Below are positions 40,438 through 46,611 of a stretch of 46,611 nt of DNA, piece after piece (the stretch's first letter is position 1; the number at the start of each line of letters is the position of its first letter). Location: contig NZ_BIMB01000056.1 in NCBI RefSeq assembly GCF_004000865.1, forward strand, positions 1 through 46,611. The letters are read 5' to 3'. A program made the position numbers and the translations under genes. The DNA comes from Paenibacillus elgii NBRC 100335. GTDB taxonomy: Bacteria > Bacillota > Bacilli > Paenibacillales > NBRC-103111. The notes beneath the pieces are model-generated. The model saw only the letters and a list, made by a program, of their open reading frames with translations, was not told the DNA's origin and ran no database searches.

Positions 40438-41793
40438 TTATTCATTCATTTGTGATGGAGTGACCTTATTGATATAGAAAAAGATGTCAAATGTCTTGCC
40501 GAATGCAGCGTCTACAAACAAAGGTACTTGAGGTCCCAATTTTGTTATTCCGGCAAATAGAGGACGGGTTTCATCTAACCAAGTTTTCACCGAACCGCTT
40601 GCTTTGCGCAAGTCTACAAAAAATTGATCTTGTTTGACTTGTCCGAAGGTATAGTTAATACTATTGGGGTCATCGCTTTTAACCGTTCCGTAAGGACCGA
40701 ATTTGCCGCTTTCATTAATACCGTTATATGAACCTGAATTGATTGAAGTCCCGATGGATACGTATTTGTCGCCGTAATGTTTAGCCAAATGTTGTCCTGA
40801 CATCTCCGGATATACGAATGGAAGAATATTGGTTTTGGATATATGTCCGTTATGACCCCATACAATGGTTTTCCCCCATTGCTCTTGTGTCCACTTCGCA
40901 TTTTCATACATTGCAATATCATGTCTTAAGAAGAACTCCGGCTGTTCTTCAGCTGCAAACATATAAATAAATTGCTCGATAATACGGGCGCTATGCAATG
41001 CCCATGCGTAATCTTCTTTTTGCTTGCCGGTATTAGCTTCATTTTTTTCTAGCAGCTCAATAATAGACCGGGCATTGGAAAGATGCTTTTCTTTCTCATC
41101 TTTGGGCAGTTCCGCAAAACTTTGATCATCTTTTGTTGCGGGAATAAGCTCTTTCATTTTGCCATTTAATTGAGAAATCAAATTCGGATGATATTGTTGG
41201 ATATAGTCCGAAATTTTGTTAAACACATGTTCATCTAATTTTTGTTGATCCATCCCGATTACACGTACTTTGTTGACATGTTTGGGATTGGCATTGTAGT
41301 CACGAATCCATTCCAACATCTGTGTCTCTTCTTTATTGTTAAACGTGGGGCTGAGATTTTTGCTTGGATGCCCTTCACCTGTAAGAACATAGCGATCAAG
41401 CATCAATCCGTTCCCCCAGTTCTCTTCTAAGACAAGGTTTGTAAACCCCAATTCCGTAACCATATACTGTACGATACGGGTTTTCATTGTGAAGATTTCA
41501 TGCATGCCATGAGAAGCTTCGCCTAAACCAACAATAGAAGCGGATCCTATCATCTCTTTAAGTGGTTGTAAATCTTCCAAAGAAGCACGAGGCTCAGTTG
41601 TTGTTAATTTGATTGCATTCTTCTCCAGCCACTGTAATGGAGTCTGGTTGTCCTTCATGTCAGTTTCAAGTTTAGATGCAGGCGTATTGCCCGAACTGGG
41701 TGGTGTTGATGGGATTTCTTCTGTGGAACAACCGGCCAAACTTATACTACATATTGTAGTAAGCGCCAGCCTCGTTAATAATTTCTTGTTCAT
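40438..41793 (-). CDS. erythromycin esterase family lipoprotein (intact copy)
   Basis: A 451-residue protein. Signal with lipobox SLAGC (Cys22), then an erythromycin esterase-like domain. GLGEASHGMHEIF (89-101, with Glu92 and His95) and TIVWGHNGHISKTN hold the conserved Glu and His residues of the family. Ere enzymes open the macrolide ring; many family members have other or unknown substrates, and most Ere enzymes are cytoplasmic, so the lipoprotein form is notable. AGGGTTATT lies upstream, with GGAGGAAA just before the ATG. A broken second copy lies on the opposite strand nearby. Confidence 0.88.
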   Translation of the reverse strand: MNKKLLTRLALTTICSISLAGCSTEEIPSTPPSSGNTPASKLETDMKDNQTPLQWLEKNAIKLTTTEPRASLEDLQPLKEMIGSASIVGLGEASHGMHEIFTMKTRIVQYMVTELGFTNLVLEENWGNGLMLDRYVLTGEGHPSKNLSPTFNNKEETQMLEWIRDYNANPKHVNKVRVIGMDQQKLDEHVFNKISDYIQQYHPNLISQLNGKMKELIPATKDDQSFAELPKDEKEKHLSNARSIIELLEKNEANTGKQKEDYAWALHSARIIEQFIYMFAAEEQPEFFLRHDIAMYENAKWTQEQWGKTIVWGHNGHISKTNILPFVYPEMSGQHLAKHYGDKYVSIGTSINSGSYNGINESGKFGPYGTVKSDDPNSINYTFGQVKQDQFFVDLRKASGSVKTWLDETRPLFAGITKLGPQVPLFVDAAFGKTFDIFFYINKVTPSQMNE

Positions 41794-41898
41794 TTTTTTC
41801 CTCCCCAGGGTTATTGTTTGACAATCGTTGCGAAGCGATTTGTCTCCCCGAGTATTGCAAAGTAATTGTCATACTGCCAAGATGTATTATGTCACCAT

Positions 41899-42320
41899 GA
41901 TGCGTATTTACTGTCATATGACGGCTCATCGCCCAATGTTTTCTGGGACCGAAGTGAGCAATTCGGCTTCACGACAGAAGCTTATTCCTTGGATGATGCG
42001 TTACAAGCGGCGGCAGAGGAGGCGGCGAGATCGGTCATTTTGTCGGATACCGGCGATAACCCGCTGCAGGCGCTAGCATGGATTTGACCCTCGTTCTGAA
42101 GCGGCTGCTAGAGTTGGGTTGGCGGGAGACGTTTGTTGCCGTCATCGTTGATGCGGCAGCGTGGGAGATGTGTTCGAAGCAGGTGAAGGCGGGCGTGTCG
42201 GATTCGGTCTCGGACGGTTCTATCCGACATTTGCTTGCGGTGATTCGCAGCTAGCCGTCCCGCAGAGGTCGTCACGCTGGGAACCGTTCGCGGCAAGGCA
42301 TGCGCTGTCGTCCGGAGCAG
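41899..42320 (+). pseudogene. C-terminal fragment of an M81 (MlrC-like) metallopeptidase, frameshifted
   Basis: Three reading frames together give the family text. Frame 1: FWDRSEQFGFTTEAYSLDDA then VILSDTGDNP. Frame 2, from 42066: AGASMDLTLVLKRLLELGW then VAVIVDAAAW. Frame 3, from 42170: VFEAGEGGRVGFGLGRFYPT. M81 proteins end with a GDNP-T-AG-S-D-T sequence followed by a GIxDPxA segment. A single missing base at 42064-42065 explains the first shift (CCG-nCT-GCA). The N-terminal 300 or so residues are absent. Confidence 0.65.
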
Positions 42321-42329
42321 TGGGGTTAC

Positions 42330-43147
42330 CTTATATTTAATACGAAAGAAATGACCGATCTGATTGAATGGATTCGGGTCTATAATAACAATCCAGACAA
42401 TGATCAAAAAGTGTGCGTATCATAGGCATGTGAAAACGATTAGCGAAAATGTCTATGAATCCATCATAGAGTATGTGCAACTGCATAAACCGGAACTTGT
42501 GCCACTTTTGAACGATAAGTTTAAAGACCTTATCCCCGAACGAAGGATGCGTACATTTACATGAATCTTTCGGAAGAAATGAAAAACAAATATCATGAAG
42601 ACACCGAAGAAATTCGTAGGTTGCTCGAACAGAATACAATTGAACGGGGAATCCCCAGAATTCACCTGGATCGAACAGTATGCTGCCGTCATCGAACAGT
42701 TTACCAAAATGATGGGATACTTACCGGAGAAGCCTAAAGACTTTTACAATCAGTATGATATTGCGATGTACGAAAATGCCAGATGGACGGAGGAGAAATT
42801 TGGGAAGTCGATCGTCTGGGCGCGCAACGGCCACACCGCGAAAACAAATCTGCTCCCGCAAGTATATGACGAGATCGCGGGACAACATCTGGCAAAGCAT
42901 TACGGCCCTAAATACGTATCGATCGGAACTTCAGTCACTACAGGCCAATATCAAGCGGAAGACGAAATGGCAAAACCATCGTTCCGTTTCCAGTTAATGC
43001 GAACCACCCGGAAAGCTTTAACTACGCATTCGGCCAAGTCGAGTTCTCGCAATATGCCATCGATCTTCACACGTCAACATAGCCTTGGAACAAGTGTTCG
43101 ATATTGTCGTCCATATTCAGAATGTGACGGCATCGCAGATGAACTAA
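42330..43147 (+). pseudogene. second erythromycin esterase family gene, degraded
   Basis: Pieces in several frames align with the intact copy at 40438-41793: FNTKEMTDLIEWIRVYNNNP, VKTISENVYESIIEYVQLHK, the long open segment FTWIEQYAAVIEQFTKMMGY to VSIGTSVTTGQYQ, then ESFNYAFGQVEFSQYAIDL and FDIVVHIQNVTASQMN-stop. The first third is missing, at least four frameshifts or stops are present, part of the C-terminal region is deleted, and the conserved VWGHNGH has become VWARNGH. Not functional. Confidence 0.85.
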
Positions 43148-43379
43148 TGAGGATCAACCTGTCTGAGAACGCCTATCAGCTAATCGGACCATTCGTGCTT
43201 CCTATTCTCAAGTTGGGCTTGAATCCATTTCGTTGACTGAATCCAAATAACTTATCATTTTACAATCCAGGACTGGGATAATCCTCTCTTTGGAAAGTAT
43301 CACATGACATTTTTACACTGGCGCAAATGACACAGGAAGCTGTACGATGCGGGTATTACTGGAGAGGAGCGATGAACCT
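43148..43379. other. region upstream of the sensor-domain gene
   Basis: No gene seen. TTGACT (43237-43242) and several AT-rich hexamers could serve as promoter parts. A direct repeat ATGACA occurs at about 43305 and 43328, one possible binding site for the regulator encoded downstream. Confidence 0.35.
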
Positions 43380-43964
43380 ATGAAGAACATTATGACAGGT
43401 TTCATCCAAAATGGTTATTTTTTATTATTGACTTTTGCTACAGGTCTGTTTTACTTTTGCTTCTATCTGGTTGCTCTATCGTTTAGTTTAAGCCTTTCTT
43501 TTACAGTCATTGGCATTCCTTTAGTCACTCATGTTTTACGAACAACTGCAACGTTTATTCAATTTGAGCGAACGCAAACAAAAATTTATACCGATGTTAC
43601 GATTGCCCCATACGACAAGAAAGCGACAACGGAAGGATCGGTGTGGACTCAAGCCAAATCCGAGCTGACGGATCGTCGCAATTGGGTCGCCGTCTATTGG
43701 TTGATGCAGAAATTAGTGATTGGGCTTATCAGCCTCGTCAGTGCCGCAGCGCTCTATGTAGCTCCTTTTATGTTACTCCTGACTCCACTGCTGTATCGTT
43801 ACATTGATATGAATGTTATTATCATGCGTGTAGATACTTTGGCAAAATCGCTCATTGTGATGGCGGTCGGAGCCGCATTTGCTTTGATCAGCTTCAAGCT
43901 AGCCGATCGCTTGGTGAAATCGATCGGAGGTTATACTCGTATCATGATTCGACAGTTAAAATGA
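43380..43964 (+). CDS. sensor-domain membrane protein (PF13796-like), probable partner of the downstream kinase
   Basis: A 194-residue membrane protein. Two hydrophobic hairpins (about 10-45 and 105-140), each a pair of helices, are separated by a charged segment, followed by another hydrophobic region (about 155-175). VIGIPLVTHVLRTTATFIQFERTQ and GSVWTQAKSELTDRRNWVAVYWLMQKLVIG match the putative sensor domain found with NarL-class kinases. ATG 43380 is behind GGAGAGGAG. It is 45 bp before the kinase/regulator gene and is likely its sensing partner. Confidence 0.78.
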   Translation: MKNIMTGFIQNGYFLLLTFATGLFYFCFYLVALSFSLSLSFTVIGIPLVTHVLRTTATFIQFERTQTKIYTDVTIAPYDKKATTEGSVWTQAKSELTDRRNWVAVYWLMQKLVIGLISLVSAAALYVAPFMLLLTPLLYRYIDMNVIIMRVDTLAKSLIVMAVGAAFALISFKLADRLVKSIGGYTRIMIRQLK

Positions 43965-44009
43965 TAGCTATGAAAAATATCAGACGTTGGATACAGGGGT
44001 TGAAACGAA

Positions 44010-45794
44010 TTGTTGGACATGGTTAAACAGTGGATATGGTATGACTGGATTATGTTGGCGACCCGCTTTATAAACAGCACTACGCTCATCATCACGATGA
44101 TCAGTGTTCAGGAAGGTTTGACACTACCGCTTTGGATCGTTGTTTTCTGGGGAATCGCTGCCTTCTCCATTCCTTGGCTTTGCTTGCAGTTCAGTTATAA
44201 ATACTACCTGTTCACGGAAATGCTGATCTATGGCGGACTGTGCATCTATTTAACTTCATTGTTCCCTGTTGCTTTCGTCTCATTTCTTGTCTCTGCGTTT
44301 CTCATCGCGGCGAATAGCGCCCACCGATCTTATCGTTGGACGGCTCCGGCCACGATCCTTATTTTCCCCGCCTTGTTCTATACGGTAGCGCAAAGCAACG
44401 ATTACTTTATTACGATCAGTTATTATGGGCTTGCTTATGTGATGGGCTTCGCCTTTCATTTATTGATCGTCAATCATCGGCAAAATGAAACGATTCGTAA
44501 GCAAAACGCGGTGCTCGAGCAATATATGTCCCAGATCGAGCGCATTACGCTGACGGAAGAACGAAATAGGCTGTCGCGGGAGCTCCACGATACGGTTGGG
44601 CATGCGTATACTTCCATCATCATGGGAATGGAGACATTGCGTGCCGAGCTTGTTACCGAAACAGGCATACAAAGACTAGATTCCTTGCTTGAACTGGGCC
44701 GCAAAAGCATCGAGGAAGTGAGGGGCTATTTGCATCAAATGGGATCAGCAGAGGATTCGCTGATTCAGTCTCTGCAACTGCTTGGAGATGAATTTCAGGA
44801 GCATGCCCAGGTCAATGTCATTTTCCGAGTGTTGGGAGAGGAGTATATGTTGTCACGGCAAGCGAAAATGGCCTTGACTCGCTGTATGCAAGAGTCGCTT
44901 ACAAATGCCGTTCGTCACGGCGAGGCGACGGAAATGACCGTTTCACTACAATTCGAACAGCAATTTACGAGGCTTGAGGTGCAGGACAACGGGCGAGGGA
45001 TGGAAGAGTGGCGCGAGGGGTTCGGCATTAACGCGATGAAGGAACGAGCGATGAATTTGCAGGGCCAAGTATCCGTTTTTACGAAACCGGGGGACGGGAC
45101 ACGGGTCACTTGTACTTTGCCCCGACAAGCGGAGACGTTGGAAGAGGAGATACGCTTGCTGATTGTCGATGACCAACCGTTTATTCGAGAAAGTTTGCGG
45201 ACGCTGCTGGACAAATTCCCGGATTTGGTCATAGTCGGCTTGGCTGAGGACGGCGAGCAAGCTGTCGACTTATGCGGACGTCTTCAGCCTCACGTGGTGC
45301 TCATGGATTTGGATATGCCGCGCAAGGGTGGAGCGGAAGCAACCACGATCATCAAGGAGCAGTGGCCTCATATCCGGGTATTGATTTTCACCACGTTTCA
45401 GGATGGCGAGCAAGCGCGGGATTTACTGCGCAACGGCGCGGACGGTTTCCTGCTGAAAACGACGGAGCCGCTTGAGTTAGCTAATAAGATACGGATTATT
45501 CACCGTGGAGACACGTTGATCGAACAGGGAATGTCCCGCAAAATATTTGAAAAGCTTGATGAGAGCAGCGCATTACCGCGATCGAATACGGCCGATACCT
45601 ATGATTTGACACCCAGAGAAATCGAAATATTGCAGCTTGTCGCCAAAGGTCACCGGTACAAGACGATAGCGTCCAAATTGTATTTGTCGGTCGGCACGGT
45701 CAGAAACTACGCCAGCTCAGTTAATACTAAGCTTGGCGTCAGCAACAAGGAAGAAGCTGTTATGAAAGCTTTGGAACTTGGAATCATCGCATAA
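44010..45794 (+). CDS. fused histidine kinase and NarL-class response regulator in one polypeptide
   Basis: A 594-residue protein. Five or six membrane helices (about 12-155), a coiled-coil linker, HisKA_3 with His193 in RLSRELHDTVGH, HATPase (about 280-370, with QESLTNAVRHG, DNGRGME and GFGINAMKER), then after only about ten residues a receiver (382-495; Asp433 in VVLMDLDMP, Lys in FLLKTTEP) and a LuxR HTH (about 530-594). Usually these are two genes. GAAGAGGAG at 45141-45149 lies 6 bp before an in-frame TTG (45156) at the start of the receiver, so a free regulator of 212 residues may also be made. The start is TTG 44010 (or 44013) behind AGGGG; ATG 44019 is possible. Confidence 0.9.
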   Translation: MLDMVKQWIWYDWIMLATRFINSTTLIITMISVQEGLTLPLWIVVFWGIAAFSIPWLCLQFSYKYYLFTEMLIYGGLCIYLTSLFPVAFVSFLVSAFLIAANSAHRSYRWTAPATILIFPALFYTVAQSNDYFITISYYGLAYVMGFAFHLLIVNHRQNETIRKQNAVLEQYMSQIERITLTEERNRLSRELHDTVGHAYTSIIMGMETLRAELVTETGIQRLDSLLELGRKSIEEVRGYLHQMGSAEDSLIQSLQLLGDEFQEHAQVNVIFRVLGEEYMLSRQAKMALTRCMQESLTNAVRHGEATEMTVSLQFEQQFTRLEVQDNGRGMEEWREGFGINAMKERAMNLQGQVSVFTKPGDGTRVTCTLPRQAETLEEEIRLLIVDDQPFIRESLRTLLDKFPDLVIVGLAEDGEQAVDLCGRLQPHVVLMDLDMPRKGGAEATTIIKEQWPHIRVLIFTTFQDGEQARDLLRNGADGFLLKTTEPLELANKIRIIHRGDTLIEQGMSRKIFEKLDESSALPRSNTADTYDLTPREIEILQLVAKGHRYKTIASKLYLSVGTVRNYASSVNTKLGVSNKEEAVMKALELGIIA

Positions 45795-46090
45795 ACCCGG
45801 ATGATAACTGCCACTGCCGAACCTGATTCCTATGTCGATCTGTACGCGGCGAACGTTATTAATATTTGCAATTTCTTGTTCTTTAATTCCAGACAAGGAA
45901 TTGCATCCACTGTTTTTTAAGGCATAAGACGGCGCCGAGCATATGAACACCGCTCCACTTCCCTTGGTTTATGCTGCTGTTCTCCCCTAACACCTATGCC
46001 TGCCCAAATGGAAGTCGTGATCAAGAAACTAAGAAAATGATGTTTGTCTAAGGTTATCTTATAAAAATATAAGGTTTGTCCAATCGGATA

Positions 46091-46105
46091 TTATAAACAG
46101 TCTCA
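46091..46105. repeat. right island boundary repeat
   Basis: TTATAAACAGTCTCA is the exact reverse complement of 39119-39133. Confidence 0.85.
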
Positions 46106-46113
46106 CATTGATG

Positions 46114-46142
46114 TTAAAAAAACAGCCTAAAATGGGCTGTTT
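46114..46142 (-). terminator. hairpin with T run on the minus strand
   Basis: AACAGCC (46121-46127) and GGCTGTT (46135-46141) pair; read on the minus strand it is followed by TTTTTTT. Its gene is not evident, so it may be left over from a removed gene. Confidence 0.6.
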
Positions 46143-46217
46143 ATGTCTCAAATGATCATATAACTCACATTCAGGCACGAAAATGAAATATAAACTTAGT
46201 CATGTAAGCCTGGTGAG

Positions 46218-46258
46218 GGGAACCCTTTTAACATTTTTATGTAAAGGGTTTTCCTTTT
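46218..46258 (+). terminator. hairpin before the rRNA promoters
   Basis: AACCCTTTTAACA pairs with TGTAAAGGGTT, followed by TTCCTTTT. It may insulate the rRNA operon from upstream transcription. Confidence 0.55.
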
Positions 46259-46329
46259 ATCAGATTTGCTCAAACCATATGACAAGATTACTTGAATAAG
46301 AAGACTACCCAAAAGGAAAAAATTGTTTG

Positions 46330-46358
46330 TTGCTCATTATCGATTAACATGATATATT
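46330..46358 (+). promoter_or_regulatory. rRNA operon promoter P1
   Basis: TTGCTC (46330-46335) and TATATT (46353-46358) with 17 bp between. The -10 lies in TTAACATGATATATT, which recurs in P2. Confidence 0.7.
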
Positions 46359-46461
46359 GTTCTTCCGGCCGTTGAGAGGCGGTCGTAAGTCTAGCAAATA
46401 AACGGATGATCTGCTTCGATTGATTCGTACTTTCGAGACGGATTGGAAGAAAAAAAAGCTA

Positions 46462-46491
46462 TTGACTTTCAAATGGTTAACATGATATATT
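46462..46491 (+). promoter_or_regulatory. rRNA operon promoter P2
   Basis: TTGACT (46462-46467) and TATATT (46486-46491), 18 bp apart, preceded by an A-rich tract that could act as an UP element. Tandem promoters about 130 bp apart are typical of Bacillales rRNA operons. Confidence 0.85.
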
Positions 46492-46532
46492 ATTACTCGC
46501 TGCTTCGGCAGCAACGTTGAGTAAGACAAACT

Positions 46533-46611
46533 TGCTCTTTGAAAACTGAACAACGAGTAACGTGCGAATCTCATATGAGATTCAATTAAGCTAGTAAACG
46601 AATTGAGCTTT
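46533..46611 (+). other. 16S rRNA leader with boxA-like antitermination site
   Basis: TGCTCTTTGAAAACTGAA (46533-46550) matches the boxA region of Bacillus rRNA leaders. A perfect palindrome GAATCTCATATGAGATTC (46566-46583) follows, perhaps a processing stem. The window stops before the mature 16S 5' end. Confidence 0.85.

Larger units (their letters stand above)
39119..46105. mobile_element. putative genomic island bounded by 15-bp inverted repeats
   Basis: TGAGACTGTTTATAA at 39119 is repeated in inverse orientation at 46091-46105. Between them the sequence is visibly richer in A and T, genes are mostly of resistance or signalling type, and two of them are decayed. On the left is the rRNA methyltransferase, on the right an rRNA promoter region. 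No transposase, integrase or clear target duplication was found, so the mode of arrival is unknown. Confidence 0.55.
45795..46320. other. non-coding end of the island and spacer before the rRNA operon
   Basis: No convincing gene. Contains the right inverted repeat (46091-46105) and two hairpins listed separately. Short open frames here overlap the kinase gene or lack ribosome binding sites. Confidence 0.6.

Noticed and set aside
42108..42407. Minus-strand open frame in the pseudogene region
   Set aside because: Antisense to a clearly recognisable, frameshifted M81 fragment; no start signal.
45717..45950. Minus-strand frame of 77 codons
   Set aside because: Overlaps the end of the kinase/regulator gene, has no ribosome site, and its Cys- and Ser-rich text resembles nothing known.
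1..46611. CRISPR array, prophage or transposase gene
   Set aside because: No regularly spaced repeats, phage structural genes or DDE/serine/tyrosine recombinase motifs were seen in any frame.

Overview
The window looks like a chromosomal segment of a GC-rich, spore-forming Firmicute, most probably of the Paenibacillaceae. The signs are sspI with a sigma-G-type promoter, a YjcZ-type mini-protein, a YheC/YheD coat-associated protein, a complete Lia/Psp envelope-stress operon, the ccpN / PPDK-regulator pair, and a Bacillus-type rRNA leader with boxA. It opens with four tRNA genes (Cys, Leu, Arg, Leu) and ends inside a 16S rRNA leader with two tandem promoters, so it probably spans the unique DNA between two rRNA/tRNA clusters.

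Layout. 1-400: tRNA cluster and terminator. 550-3302: SGNH hydrolase, polysaccharide deacetylase lipoprotein, TauE/SafE permease. 3378-6067: carbon control, with glpX divergent from ccpN and the PPDK regulator. 6199-10642: molybdenum block, a membrane-anchored molybdopterin oxidoreductase followed by mobA, moaA and moeA. 10699-12891: YjcZ mini-protein, Eis-like acetyltransferase, VOC protein. 13174-17932: seven-gene envelope-stress operon (LiaI-like, PspA, PspC, second PspA, LiaF, LiaS, LiaR). 18197-20445: small poorly known genes. 20681-25400: zwf, metallophosphoesterase, prfC, small membrane protein. 25609-31573: two OmpR-type two-component systems flanking a PAP2 phosphatase and a YheC/YheD protein. 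31814-32857: remnant of an F420-reductase-like gene and a phosphopantetheinyl transferase. 33030-37155: LacI-type regulator with Gfo/Idh/MocA, ThuA and Gfo/Idh/MocA genes, a likely keto-sugar catabolic operon. 37210-39080: sspI, ktrA-like and an rRNA methyltransferase.

39119-46105 looks like an acquired, AT-richer island. A 15-bp inverted repeat brackets it. It carries a serine hydrolase, an intact erythromycin-esterase-family lipoprotein, decayed copies of an M81 peptidase and of a second erythromycin esterase, a sensor-domain membrane protein, and a fused histidine kinase / response regulator. No transposase or integrase is visible.

The main theme is envelope sensing: four two-component systems, PspA-type membrane protection, a PAP2 lipid phosphatase and drug-hydrolase-like genes. 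The most unusual items are the kinase-regulator fusion with an internal translation-start signal, the double-PspA Lia operon, and the heme-b-like/Moco fusion protein with an internal Tat-like motif.
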